Shown: one piece after another, positions 44,644-58,600 of the stretch
How the letters are laid out: each line of letters starts with the position of its first letter
Position numbering within the stretch: position 1 is the first letter of the stretch
Assembly: GCA_027563935.2 (NCBI GenBank)
Contig: CM050450.1
Coordinates: 13,499,957 to 13,563,956, forward strand
DNA length: 64,000 nt
Reading direction: 5' to 3'
From: Costus lasius
Taxonomy: Eukaryota; Streptophyta; Magnoliopsida; Zingiberales; Costaceae
Program-made: the position numbers and the translations under genes
Notes under the pieces: model-generated
The model's database searches: none
The model's input: the letters and a program-made list of their open reading frames with translations, nothing else
Told to the model about the DNA's origin: nothing

Positions 44644-47600
44644 ATGGCTCGAGGCTTCGTGATTCAGGAAGGCGAGGAGAAGGACTTGTTCTTCGACTCC
44701 AGGGAGGAAATCACGTCGATATTCGACTCGTGCCCTGGCAGCCCCTCAAAGAATGATTCTTTTCTCGAAGAACAGATTATCAGTCGGGTGCCGCCCGGCC
44801 CCCAATTCGATTTTTGGCTCGAGAGCCCCGACTGCGTGAGGGAACGTAGAGAAAAATTCATGAAATGGATGGACATGGATCTCTTTAACTACTCCGATGA
44901 TATTGATGGAGAGATGCAGGTCGATGAGATGTGGCCAGTTCCCGACAGGATCGCATCGGATTGTGGAGCTTTGCTGAGTGCCTCTGATAGAGAGGACAAA
45001 TATTCAACGTCCAGTAGGTGTAGACTGGATGATGGTACAGTTTTCATATTGGATGAGATGGAGCAAGATGGTGGCTCGAGTAGCATTGCTGAATCTGATT
45101 CAATTGAGATGGAAACATACAATGAACTTGTGATGCGCTCAGGCTCGAGTTCATCATCTTGTTTTCGATGGCTTGAAAAGCGAGGGGAAAAATCATCAAG
45201 TAAATCTGACATGCCAGCCAAGAAAAAGAGGCTTGGCTGGCTGAGGAAACTAGGTGCTCTCGTTTGCATTCCGGACAAGCAACATGAGAAGGTTCATTTT
45301 TCTTTTTCTGGTTCCAGAGAGAGTCAAATTGCTCGAACTCGCAGGGTGAAAGTTAGGTCGTGCAAAAAGAATTTAAAGGAATTTTCTGCAGTCTACAAGA
45401 GACAAGACATTAAAGCACACGATGGTGCAATCTTGACCATGAAGTTTAGTCCTGATGGCCAGTATTTAGCAACTGGAGGCACAGATGGGATTGTCCGTGT
45501 GTGGCGTGTCATGAAATGCGACATGAGAGCTCAGATTAGAAATCTTGATGATCCTTACTTCACAGTGGACCATAATGCCGAGTTAAAGCTCCGTGCTGAT
45601 GAAGATAACAAGTCTAAGTCCAACCGGATGAGAAGGTCTGCAGATTCATCTCGTGTTGTATTTCCTCGTGATGGTTTTTGGTTGTGCAGAGAGCCGGTGC
45701 ATGTGTTCCATGGGCATGATGCAGACGTATTGGACCTATCATGGTCTACGAATAAGGTCATTTACCTTTCCGTTGTCAACTTCTGTGCTTGTGTCTGTCA
45801 ATTTTACTTTCAAGAGGATTGACACTTACTTTATTTGCATGTAGCACATATTGTCATCTTCCAAGGACACTACTGTTCGCCTTTGGAAAGTCGGATCAGA
45901 CAGCTGCCTCAAAGTTTTCTCTCATAGGGACTATGGTTGGTACTTGTAGTCATGTTCTCGTGCCACTTACCAATCCTTTTTCTCTACTCACTCTGATATA
46001 TTATTCTGTATTTTCCAACAAACAATGCAGTTACATGCGTTCAGTTCAATCGCATTGACGAGAATTTCTTCGTAAGTGGATCTATAGATGGAAAAGTTCG
46101 CATTTGGGATATTTCAGGATGTCAAGTTGTAAATTGGGTTGACATCAAAGAAATAGTTACTGCAATTTGTTACCAGCCCAATGGAAAGGTATACTTTATT
46201 ATTTTTTATGGATCAATGTTCTAGGAATTTAATTTGAACATTGAATTTTTCTTGATTCTTACAGGGAGTGGTAGTTGGCACCTTGAATGGAAATTGTCGT
46301 TTTTATGATATATCATGTAAGTATTTAGAATTATTGGTGTTGCAACATTTCATAACTACTTTGCAATGCCATCTACAACTCATTGTTATGGCTTAGAAAA
46401 TTGCAACTTAATATTGATGCTGTTGTTAAAGCTATTAGCTAGGTGCTTTCAAAACAGGTGTATGTATAAATGATTTTTTATTTGATGTTTGTTTCGGCAA
46501 GCGTTACGAATTATCCTTTGACCAGCTGTGCCATGAATGAGTATGTCAAGAATGATGGAATGCCTTAAAACATATTACTGCAGTGTATGATCATACTCCT
46601 GTGTAAATGAAAGGTACAATAAGTATGGTCTAGAGAGATTCTGTTATTTCTGTATGATTATGGTCTTATGAAATTTTACTTAATGCTAAACCTCAATACA
46701 CTATCAGAAATATTTGTAAAAATATGTACATCCCTGTCTCTTCAAACGGATAATTTGGGGACTTTCTTGTGAGATTGCAAGGACAACATTTTAGTTATGC
46801 ATCTCTGTTTACAACTTGTAAGATTATTTCTTGGTCCAATTTAGCCTCCTAAAGTTCTGAGTTTATTTCTTGCTTCAGTTTAACCTCCTAAAGTTAATGC
46901 CCTTAGCATGCTGCATCTTTCTTTCTGTTTTAGTTATAGGATACAGCTCTTGAACTGCTTTAGTTCAATTCAGTTTTGTCATATTTATTTTTTAAAAATC
47001 TACCCTTCAATTCTGTTTTGTCATTAGTTCATTTCATTTTTCGGATGAACTATCGACCTGTTCTTGTGCTCTTCATCTGTACTAATCAATGCTGTTCAGG
47101 TGGATAACAACATTTGTTCAGGTGCATTATCTTAAGATCTGATCAATTTACATCCTTGTAAACCTGATTCCATTATTTGGTCGCTAATAACAACATTTTG
47201 TTCATTAAAAAAATTTCCAGCATCTACATCATTGCTAACCTGCCTGCCTTTTTAAATATTGAGCCATCTCTGTACAGTGCTTTCTGTAAATCTCTTGATG
47301 TCATGTTGCTTGTTTTTAGCATAAAATCTTCAGTTTACACTTTTGCTAATTGTATGATTAACTAGGCACCGCCTTATTTCCAAATAATTATTGTTCCACC
47401 TCCATTGGGTACAGTTTTAATCAAAGCATTTCCACTAACACATGCAGCAGGCATTTCTCTTTCATATTGATTTTTTTTTTCTGTATTTTGTTTGAATTAA
47501 AGGTTTGATAACTGCTATTATCATCAGCGGTGACTTATGTTTCTTTGATAAATAGTGTCACACTTTACATCTTTGCATATATTAAAATGGTGTTACTTGT

Positions 47601-48564
47601 TATTCTATTTGTGTAACAGCCAATCATCTGCAAATAGAGGCTAAGGTCTCCTTACGGGGTAAACAAAAGCCTCCATACAAGCAGATTACTGGATTTCAGG
47701 TAGCTTTTGAGGGCATCAATGTCCTTCATGACTAGCAATGATTCTTACGTCATGTAGTTTCTGACTCCTGGTTTTGCCGCATCCAGTTTTGCCCAAAGGA
47801 TCCCAAAATATTGATGGTCACTTCTGCAGACTCACAAATTAGAATTCTCAATGGGATCGATGTGGTCTCCAAATATAAAGGTATATGTTGACTGTGCTCC
47901 TTTTCCTTTTGATCTACTTCAAATCTTTGCGGGCAATATTTTTGTCCATCCGTCCTCACATATTCAAGCTCTATTTTTAGGTTTCCACAATTCAGGAAGC
48001 CAGATATCTGCATATTTCACTGCAGATGGGAAGCATATTATATCTGCAAGCGAGGATTGCAATGTCTGCGTCTGGAACCATGACGTCCATGATGCGTCAA
48101 TGCCCAACCATGCTAAGAACATATGGTCTCGTGAGCAATTCTTCTCCAGCAATTCTTCTATCGCAATACCTTGGGATGGTTTCAGTTCTATGAATCAGTC
48201 CTGTCCGACATCTAAGGTACTCAATTCACGAAAAGTACACTCTGAACAATTTAGAGTCTCGAAGTACTCCAAATGCGGTATAGAAGATTCATGTGGCAGT
48301 AAGACCCTGCATCTCTCATCCTCCGGCGGTTTTACCCTGCATCGTCAATTCATCTCGGATTTACTTCCAAAGGGCTCAGCAACCTGGCCTGAGGAGAAAC
48401 TTCCCTTGGGACCTGCTGCAGCTAGCTTGTCCGAATCTACTTACAAATTCTTGAAGACGTCTTCCCGGAATACCTCCCATGCTTGGGGACAAGTGATAGT
48501 AACCGCTGGGGGGGATGGATGTATCAGATCCTATCAGAATTATGGTCTGCCGGTCCATCTTTGA
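44644..48564 (+). CDS. WD repeat-containing protein 44-like
   Basis: Coding exons 44644-45756, 45845-45935, 46031-46188, 46265-46316, 47620-47699, 47787-47880 and 47981-48564 join in frame to 723 residues. All introns are GT-AG. A likely 5'UTR intron (44288-44625) precedes the start [13 protein letters not shown]. The N-terminal third is acidic and Ser-rich ([14 protein letters not shown]), then a basic patch ([14 protein letters not shown]). WD40 repeats begin at about residue 255: [24 protein letters not shown]...[66 protein letters not shown], a [14 protein letters not shown] blade, a [20 protein letters not shown] blade, [15 protein letters not shown] and a final [17 protein letters not shown]. 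Order and unequal spacing match the WDR44 group of plants and fungi. Animal WDR44 binds RAB11; the plant role is not established here, and a trafficking scaffold is an inference. Confidence 0.9.
46317..47619 (+). other. long intron 4 of the WDR44-like gene
   Basis: 1.3 kb of T-rich intronic sequence, with diverged duplicates of TTTAACCTCCTAAAGTT and neighbouring phrases near 46840-46900. No nested element recognised. Confidence 0.55.
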
Positions 48565-49236
48565 TGACTTTGGCCTTCATACGTTTGTATCTGTTTCTTT
48601 TGTTTGGCATCACTTAAGCCAGACTACTGGTAAAGATGATACTACTGGTCCAGTTGAAGACCTTTTCCTACATAGGAAGCACATGCTGATGGCCCTTCCA
48701 ATTTTGCATGCGCCTTACTGTAGATATGTTACTGTCCTCGAATATTTGGGAGCATCTACAAGTTGTCGCAGGCACAGGAGGTGAAGTTCCTGTGATATTC
48801 TGCAATGTTGATGTGTTTTTTAACCTTCTTTTTTCTTTTTTCTTTTCTTCCCGCTCCAGGTCGGGTTTTGGTGATGCAGTTCAAACTGGTTGCATACCAT
48901 CATTATGTATAGCATGTCGGTCGCCTACTGCAAAAATTGTCTGAAAGGCGTGCTGGCGTTTGAGTTACATAGGAATATACCAGTATACTGATTCATTCGT
49001 TCATTCAAATTTAGATGCTAAAGAAATTTGTAAAAGATGCTTAAAGTGATATTTTCAATTGTCTCTCGAGTACATGCTGAAATGTTCTTCGGTATATGCT
49101 CTAGTTTGTGTTTGTGGCCGGTTGATTTTTCACGAAGGGAAGTCAGTTTTAATGGCCATAAGCGGCCATATAAATATTGATCTGTAACATAATTAACAAA
49201 ATTGCAAGTAAACTAGCGAGCCGATTTGGCTGATCT
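48565..49236. other. 3' flank of the WDR44-like gene
   Basis: Presumed 3'UTR and intergenic sequence; no further coding similarity seen. Confidence 0.5.
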
Positions 49237-49470
49237 TATATATATATATATATATATATTATAAAACATTATGTTATTACGCACATACACTTTAGTTGAA
49301 CTTGGGCTGGGCTCCTCTGTGGATGGCTTCTACTGGGATCTCGTAATTTACACTCGTCCATTTTCCGTGAGGATCGAACCGGGTTCGCTTCCTTACATTT
49401 CGGAGACGGAAGCTAAACACAAGACCTACCGCCTCCGGCCTCTGCAGCCGTCACTCACCGATGGGCGATG
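49237..49470 (-). mobile_element. possible SINE with pol III B-box
   Basis: The minus strand carries GGTTCGATCCT (about 49365-49376), which fits the B-box GGTTCGANNCC with one change, inside a GC-rich head (49376-49470). About 110 bases later it ends in a (TA)n tail at 49237-49259. Head, B-box and simple-repeat tail are in SINE order. The A-box is not convincing and no target duplication was seen. Confidence 0.33.
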
Positions 49471-49577
49471 GCGCTCAGAAGCCATAGGGATCAAGAACAT
49501 ATTATAAAGACTACACAAATTCATCTTTCTCTTCGATAAAAAAATATCCCTCTTCCCTTCACCACCGTGCCATTCAG

Positions 49578-49593
49578 AACCCTAAACCCTAAA
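49578..49593 (+). promoter_or_regulatory. telo-box in the OXA1 leader
   Basis: AACCCTAAACCCTAAA lies about 40 bp before the start codon. Telo-boxes (AAACCCTAA) are frequent near the starts of plant genes for translation and organelle biogenesis. Confidence 0.55.
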
Positions 49594-49629
49594 AACCTCT
49601 GATCTTCTCCCTCCCTCTCCTCCTCTGCT

Positions 49630-52600
49630 ATGGCTTGCTGCCGGCGGAGCCTCACCTCCAGCTTCACCCGCCTCACCCGTCGCCTCAACCCGTCCTTCGC
49701 TCACATCCTCCGCGACAACCGTGAATCGACCGAACCGCCAAGTCCTCCTCCTTTGCCTACGATTCTACCCCGTCGCCACGCTTCTGCCTTTGCCCCATCC
49801 ACTTCCAGCTTCGGTGGCAGGCGGAGCTTCGGCTTGTCTCTTCCGCTGGCCCTCGACCCCTGGCTTCTGCGGAGCTACTCTTCGAGTTCGGACGGATCGA
49901 ATGAGATCGGCTTCGTCAAGGATGTCGCGGAGGTCTTGTCAACCGGCAGCGTGGAAACTGCAGCTGCGGCGGCGGCTGCTGCAGCTCCGGCTCCTTTTCC
50001 TGGGGAGGTGGCAGCTGCAGCAGCAGATTCGTTCCTCCCCGTGGCAGCTCTGCAGCATTTGATTGATGCAATCCATTCTTTCACGGGACTAAACTGGTCA
50101 GATATTTTGCAGATCTTTACCTTATATTATGTATATGGTGTTCAGATGTTGTTAGAGGGAAGAAAATTTCTATAGATTTTGAGGAGATTTTTTTTTATTC
50201 AGGTGGGCTTCTATTGCTCTGACGACTATTTTGATTAGAGGGGCTACTGTTCCGCTTCTGTTGAATCAAATGAAAGCTTCAGTGAAGCTCGGTGTGAGTT
50301 TAAGTTTGATTTCCTTCTCACTTCTATGTTGGCATTTTCCAAAGCTCGGGGACTGTTTCTGTATATTGGAGTTCTGCTTATTTCCAGATCTTTCAATGCT
50401 GAATTTCTGAATCGACTCTCAAAATTGACCAATTGTTCTATTTATCTCTATCCCTTTAACTTATTTTTGAAATTGCTCCTTTTGTTTCTTCATTTGCTTG
50501 TAAAATAAGCAATTTGGTCAGCCACTTAACAGAATGATTTTTTTCTACGGGAATTAGAGGGAACTACTGATCAAATTTCTCACGAAAGAACAGTTTTATG
50601 TAAGTAAATAAAAATGCTTGCTTGTTAGTCATCTGGAAAGATGAACAAGTGCAACATAAGATAACAAAAGCCACTAAGGCATCGATGTACCTGATAATGT
50701 ATCTTTAGAAACCTGACATAACAAGTGACTGATGAGATTGTATATCAAATTCTTTATTCTAGCCAACTGAACCACAAATTCTTTTGGGTACTGTTTAAAA
50801 GGAAGGACAATAAATTGGTTCAGTTGTAAAGGACATTTGTCTTATTTATTCATTCAGGCCATCTATTTAGTCGACTCAAAACAGTATGAAGACTGTTTGC
50901 TAATATTATAGAGTAGTTGAGAGGTTGACTAGTTGAAAGGAGAAATGCTTCTGTAGTTGGAAGGAAGTTGTGTAAAAGAGGAATGCTTTGCTTGGGTTTT
51001 GCTTGAATACAAATGATCACTTACATGCCTATTTACAGGCAACCATGGAAGTGGAGTAATGCTTCTAGAAGTATCTCCACTTCTCTTGACTCTAGAACAT
51101 TCTAGAAGCTTTACATATTCTATAGGTTTTCTATTACAAATATCTATCTTCTAGAAACTTCCATACTCTATAAGTATCTATGTTCTAGAAACTATCTAGC
51201 TTCTAGAAAATACATTGCTTCTAAAAGGTGTAGTTATCTTAACACTCCTCCTAAGTACACCTGTCAATTACTCCAAGTATACCTCGTATGAGCTTGAACC
51301 TTTGTCTTGGTAGTGCCTTTGTGAAGATATCAACTAGTTGTTCTTCTATGCTGCAGAATCTGAGCTTTATCTGTTTATTTGATATTGCTTCTCGTATAAA
51401 GTGATATTTGATAGAAATATGTCTGGTTCTACTGTGATACACTGGATTGTTAGCTATAGCAATTGCTGATTTGCTATCACAGTAGATTTCTATTGGTTGA
51501 TCTTTTTCCTCTCTCATGTCTTTAAATATTTTCCTTAACCACATTGCTTGACTGGTTGTATTTGCTGCTTCCACATACTCTGCCTCGGCTGAAGATTGAG
51601 CAACTGTTTCTTGTTTCTTTGATGCTCATGAGAATAGTCCTAATCCAAATGTGAATGCATATCCTAAAGTACTTTTTATATCATCCACTGATCCAGCCCA
51701 GTCAGAATCAGTATATCCTATTAATCTTGAATCTTGTACTTTATGATATTGAATTCCAAAGTCTCTTCTACCTTGTAGATATCTTAATATTCTTTTTGCA
51801 GTTCTATAATGCTTTTGAGTTGGACTTTGCATGAATCTGGATAATAGACTAGGAGCATAAATAATATATGGTCTTGTAGTTTTCAAATATAGAAGGCTTC
51901 CAATAAGGCTGATCTATCTTGATAGATCTATCTTTTCTTTCATCCTTTTTTTGTAGCTTTTCGTTATGTACCATGGGAGTAGAAACTATCTTGCAATTAT
52001 CCATCTTAAATTTCTTTAACAATTCCTCTGTGTATTTCTTTTGAGAGATAAATGTCCCTTTTTCATCTTAAGTTATTTCTATGCCCAAAAAATAATGTAG
52101 AAGGCCCAAGTCGGTCATCTCAAAGGTCTTCATCATGTCTTCTTTAAATAGTTGAAGTAGCTTTTCATTGTTCCCTGTATATATGAGATCATCTACGTAT
52201 AGGAAAACTATAAGAGTTTCAGAATTACTTTGGTTCTTGATATATAATGTTGGCTCACTTTGATTCCTCCTGAAACCTTGATCTATGAAGTACTTGTCTA
52301 TTCTACTATACCAAGCTCGTGGTGCTTGTTTTAATACATAAAGTGTTTTTTTCAATTTAAACACTTTATCTTCTGATCCTTCTACCACAAACCCATGTGG
52401 TTGTTCTACATAAATTTCTTCTTCAAGTACTCCATTCAGAAAGGCTAACTTCACATCAAGCTGATGAAGGTTTCATTGTTTTTGTGCTGCTAAAGTAATT
52501 AATGCCCTCATAGTATCATGTTCATGCCATAGGAGCAAATGTTTCATTGTAGTCAATACTAGCTACTTGTGAATATTCTTTAGCCACAAGTCTAGCTTTG

Positions 52601-55600
52601 TGCTTTTGTATAGAACCATCTAGATTAATTTTTATCTTATAAACCCATTTAACTCCAATGACATCATTATCTTTTGACTTTTCCACCAAATCTCATGAAT
52701 CATTTTTCTTAATCATATAGATTTCCTCTTCCATAGCTTTAATCCAAACTTCTTGTCTTACAACTGTTTCAAAACTTTCGGGCTCCATTGTGACATAGTT
52801 GCATCTTTCATATATATCACTCAAAGATTTTTCTTTTCTTGGTGGTGATTCTAGAGAGAGGGTATCTTGAACCGAGGTTTTAGTAGATGAAATACTTGAT
52901 GTTTCTATATATTTTTTAGTTATTTTCTTCTTGATATGCAAGTACATATATATCTTTCGTTTCTATCTTTTCTTCTTCCCAATTCGATGATGCATTTTTA
53001 TCAAATTCCACATCTCTGCCAATGATTAGCTTCTTTGTCTTTAGATTATAAACATGATAGCCCTTGGATTGAGTACTATAGCCTAAAAATATTCCTTGTT
53101 CTGTCTTTTCATCTAGTTTGCTTCTTTTTTGATATGGGATATGGACATAACAGATGCATCCATACACTCTAAGATGTTTTGCTGATGGTTTTCATCTACT
53201 CCAAGCTTCTTTAGGAGTCTTATCATGAACTACTTTAGTTGGACATCTATTAAGTAGATAAATGTATACTGCTTTTGCCCAAAAAGTATTTGGAAGTTCT
53301 TTTTCTTTCAGCATTGTTCGAGCTACTTCCATCACCGTTCTATTTTTTCTTTCTGAGACTCCATTTTGTTTTGGGGCATATCCAACAGTCAATTGATGCT
53401 CTATCCCTTCTTCTTCACATAATTTATTGAACTCTTTTGAAGTATATTCTTTGCCACGACTACTTCTTAATGTTTTGATATGATGTCGACTTTGTTTTTC
53501 AACTAGTTGCTTAAATTTTTAAAATATCTTAGGAACTCCTGATTTTTCTTTTATAAAATATACCCAAGTCATTCTTGTGTAGTCATCAATAAATAGAATG
53601 AAATACCTATTCTGGTGATGAGATAATGTCTTCCTTGGTTCACAGATATCAGTATGTATTAACTCCAAAACTGTTTTTGCACTCCATGATTGTCCAGATA
53701 AAAATGATTGTCTATGTTGTTTGCCAAGCATGCATCCTTCACATATTTCTTCTACTTCTTTAATACTTGGTAAATCTCTCATCATATTTTTCTTATGTAG
53801 GATATTAAGACTTTTATAGTTGAAGTGTCCAAATCTTCTATACTAGTCATCTACTTGTGTCTTCAATGCTACGTTATAACTCTAATATATAGAAAAATCT
53901 CTACATTCTCCCATTTTTACTTGGCCTTTAATACTATCATCTGACTTGTCATATATAGTAACCTTATCTCCTTCAAATTGTAATGCATAACCTCGTTCCA
54001 TCATTGGTCTAACACTAAGAAGGTTGTATCTAGTTTGGAGAAAATATCATCATATGGTGTCATGTGATTACTACATCCACTATCTAGATATCAAGTGTCA
54101 TGAGACTTTTGTGAGGAGTCTTGACCAGTGAAGAATAAGTTTTCACTTTTTTCTTTTACAACACTGGCCCGATGAATATTTTTAATTCGACAATCCTTCT
54201 CCAAGTGCCCAAATCTCGTACAATTGTTGCATTGTGGTTTACCTCGAAACCAACAATCTTTTTTTTAATGATTACTTTTCTTGCATATACCACATAGAGA
54301 GTATTTTTCCTTAAGCTCTCTTTGTGGTTGTGAATATCTTTTGTTTTCACTCCCGTGTAAATTTTGATTAAATTTTCTAACATCATTTCTAGGTTTCTGA
54401 GACCTTACGTTGAGCTTAGTTTTGAATGCACTTTCAACTGTCTCTTCAGTATGCCTACTAATTCTTTTCTCATATGCTTCAAGAGCACCTATCAACTCAG
54501 TTATTGATGAAGATGATATATCCTTTATATGCTCCATAGTCATAACTACTAGATTATATCTTTTTGTAAGAGTGATAAAAATCTTTTCTACCACTCTCTT
54601 ATTAGATAAGTCTTCCCAATATAATTTTCACTGATTAACTATTTCTATCATTCTTGCATAGTACTGTGCAATAGTCTCATAATATTTCATCTTCAGAAGT
54701 TCAAAATTTCTTCTCAAGTATTGGAGTTTTATAGTGCGGACCTTTTCACTGGCATGAAACTCCTCTTCTAATATATCCCATGCTTTCTTGGCATTTTGAA
54801 GTCCTGATATTCTTGTGAAGATTGTATCTCCAACAGTTTGCCGAATGACGAATAAGGCTTGAGCATCTCTTTGTTTCTTATCCTCAAATTCCTTTCGGTG
54901 TTGATCGGACATAGAGGACATATCAATTGGAATGTCATGTCTATTTTGGACAATATCCCATAGATTTTTGGAGACAAGATATGTCCTTAGTTTTTATCTT
55001 CAAAAATCATAATTTTCACCAGTGAAAACTGGAATAGGAACTAATGAGAAATTGATAGTTGAGAATGAGACCATATGACTAAAGACGGACGCCCAGTATA
55101 ATTGAACAAAGCTCTGATACCACTGTTAGGAAATTTGGGAAGAAGATGAATCTTAGTATATTGTAATGTATGGTAAGATGATATTGTAGAGTAGTTGAGA
55201 GGTTGACTAGTTGAAAGGAGAAATGCTTTTGTAGTTGGAAGGAAGTTGTATAGAAGAGGAATGCTTTGCTTGGATTTTGCTTGAGTACAAATGATTACTT
55301 ACATGCCTATTTATAGACAATTATGGAAGTGGAGTGATGCTTCTAGAAGTATCTCTACTTCTAAAACATTCTAGAAGCTTTACATATTCTATAGGTTTTC
55401 TATTACAGATATCTATCTTCTAGAAACTTCTATAGTCTATAAGTATCTATGTTCTAGAAACTATCTAGCTTCTAGAAAATGCATTGCGTTTAGACAATTC
55501 ATTGCTTCTAGAAAAGTGTACTTATCTTAACTGATGCGAATGAAAATTTCTTATTGATGAATCTCACACCTTGCAGCTCACTTGCTTCCTCATGGAAATG

Positions 55601-58600
55601 GCAACTATGAATTTTAGAATAGTTTGTACCATCTAAAACTACTTTCACCCTCTCTTTGCTTCTTCTTTCTTTGGTCGATTGGTATTTCCAAAATGTAGAT
55701 AAATCTGCACACTCATAATTGGTTGATTCTTCTAGTAAGATTATTAATACAGTTTTTTATATCATGTTTTTGTTTCAATTACGTTTTTGCAGCTACATTT
55801 GATTTTAGTACTCTAAGGTCTTTTTATTCACTCCATATACTGTCTGTAGTGTATGAATTGCAGCTCTCTTCAATTAAACTTTCAAGAGCGACTATGTAAA
55901 ATTGTGTCACAGAGGCATCAAATAATTCATTTTAATTTTGATTACTGTCTTCTAGTATGTGCTACACTATTATGTTTTAAAATTTCCATTACTAGCTGTT
56001 ACGCTTTATTTCTCTTTTTATTTCTCATCTTGAATTGTCATGCATTTATGCTGATTCAGTTATCTTTGGCTCGCAAAATATGTGATAGTCATTTTTAATG
56101 CTTCAATTTCTCCTATGCAGATAATGAGACCAGAGTTGGAGGAGCTTAAGGAACAAATAGATGTATGGTTTCACTTTTGAACATTGATACAGTGCAGAAC
56201 CATAGGATATCATAATATTTCCTTGAAAAAAATTCCATGTTACATATATTACAGTCATTGCCTTTCTTTTTGCTTCTTTTCATTCTTATGAATTAACTAA
56301 GTCACATGCATTGATATTTCATGATTTCTTATAGGCAATGGATCCCCAATCAGCTCAGGAGGGTCAGAAGCGAATGAAGGAACTATTCAAAAAGTATGTT
56401 TATGTTAGAGCATGCGCGAAACTTTTTCTTTGTGTTGTGCATCCAGCCGTTGGTTCCAAAGCCACATGGGCGCAACTTCTCCTTGCTGCATGTGCTACCA
56501 TTCCTGAGCGGAATCGGGGAATCTTTCACTTCACTTCTACATGGCTCTCGATAATTGACCTTCATCTGTTACCTCTTGTGAATTTTTAAGTGGGCATGAA
56601 ATACCACATAAACACCCCATACCACGAGGTCCTTTGACGAGCACTGAGAATCACTATATGAAATGGGAAGTTACACATGTATTGATTTTTGAAGAGTTTC
56701 TTTGCAAGAAGGGGGTTTGTTGTCCTTGTTTATGTTAGTGTGATGTATTTTTTACTTTCTCTAGACCATTTAAGCTGTGTTTGGCCTAGCTTATTTAGCA
56801 GCTTGTGTGGCTGCGGCCAGCCAATTTTAAGAAGCTGGAGTGTTTGATTTTGCAACTTTTCGGTCCCAATTTGAGAAGTTTTACTTTAGGTAGGAAGTAA
56901 GGAAAACCTGCCTATCTAGACCCCTTCCTAGCTTCTCCCTTTCCTCTTCCCTCTCCCACTACTATATTTATTTTAAATAAATTTAGTAGTGTAATCTATA
57001 ATATTTTTAATATATTTTTTAATTATTATTAAAAAATTAATAGTATAATTCATAATATTTTTGATAAATATTTTAATTATAATTAACTAAAAATTTAGTC
57101 ATATAATTTTTATCTTAATAATTTTTTTAAAAAATATTTATTATAAATAGAATAATCTAACTAAAAGTTGTGCATCTAATTACCTTTTAAACTTCTTTAG
57201 CCAGCATCTTTTCCACTAGTATTTCTTCAGCAAAAGTTAGAAGCCAAATGCAGCCTTAGCTTTTTGGTTTTCTCTTTTTTAGAATGCAGTGACGTGAAAT
57301 ATGTGATAGCCAAGTTCAGTTAAAGCTAATTAGGAGCCCATTTGGTCAATTTTTCCCTATTAAAATAGGGAGTCCTTGTAGCAATTCCAGTGACTCTTTG
57401 TGGTCTCTCATTATGGCTCTTAATTGATTTCATTGATTTTATAAAATATACAATACGAACTTGTGATATTATTATAGGCACATAGAATCATAGAGTTGGC
57501 CTTCTAGGTGGTGATTTGGGTAAACTTTCAGAAAGTCAAATGATATTATTATAGGCACATAGAATCATAGAGTTAGCCTTCTAGGTGGTGATTTGGGTAA
57601 ACTTTCAGAAAGTCAAATGGTAAGATTTTAGTAGTTTGTTTTGTGCTGCATTTATAGTACTATGTGGAAAACTACACTGATTGCCACGGGTTCTCTGATT
57701 TTAGTTCATTGAAATGATTCTGGCCATGTATTTCATTTTCCTATGAAAAATTTTCAACTGCTATCTCTGATTTTGATTGATAATTATAGGCATGGGGTTA
57801 CACCATTTACTCCATTGAAGGGGATGTTTATCCAAGGGCCAATTTTCATCAGCTTCTTTTTTGCTGTAAGTTCCTTGACGTCATTGCAAATTTGGTATTG
57901 TTATCTAATTGAGAAATATTTGCTTGCATTTTACATGCTCACTTTCGAATTTCTAGTGTAATAATTAGTCATCTAGTGATTTACTGTTTGTGGAAAACTG
58001 ATTTAGCATTCCTTGTTTTAGATATCAAACATGGTTGAGAAAGTTCCTTCATTTAAAGGAGGTGGAGCATTCTGGTTTACTGATTTGACAACACCTGATT
58101 CCCAATACATTTTTCCAGTGTTAACAGCATTGGCCTTCTTGGCAACTGTGGAGGTAACCTTCTTCCACCAATAGACGTTTTTTTTGTGATGTCATGTGTA
58201 GTACATTTAGTGTTGAAATCTAGTTTAGAAGGTGTATCATATTGTCTTTTTTCACAATAATGTCTTGGGAAACGAAACACCAAAACCACCAAACTAACAT
58301 AAATAACTTGAATTTCCTGGTCCGATTGGTAGTTTTTGCCACCCTTACACGTAACAACCACGACTGGAATCCCTTTTAACTATTTAGCATACACTGAAAA
58401 GCAGTATAATATCCAAGGATCGTTACAAACATTCAACTTTATTATGCTTAATAGAGTAATTAGTTGGCAATACTATCAATTAACTGTTGAAGGTTGAAAA
58501 AAATATGCGGGTGATGTGCATCATATATGATCGTGCTTAGTAACATGAAAAGAAAGTGGACTTTGTTCCGGATATTTATCAGACTTGTCTATGTGCTGTA

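Larger units (their letters stand above)
50897..55532 (-). mobile_element. decayed Ty1/copia retrotransposon in OXA1 intron 2
   Basis: Orientation is opposite to OXA1. The 5' LTR is 55124-55532 and the 3' LTR 50897-51244; the latter seems to have lost about 50 bp near its outer end. LTR ends are TGTTA...TAACA. The primer site TGGTATCAGAGC (minus, 55122-55111) and a purine run CTTAGGAGGAG (minus, 51255-51245) bracket the internal region. Domain order gag, integrase, reverse transcriptase, RNase H is the copia order. No clear target duplication was found. Confidence 0.9.

Noticed and set aside
49350..49440. tRNA gene on the minus strand
   Set aside because: A B-box-like GGTTCGATCC is present, but no cloverleaf, anticodon arm or proper A-box could be drawn; a SINE is the better reading.
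55124..55532. LTR of the copia element starting at the first visible homology (about 55177)
   Set aside because: The primer site at 55111-55122 requires the LTR edge at 55124, and TGTTA...TAACA ends support it. The shorter homology reflects loss in the other LTR.
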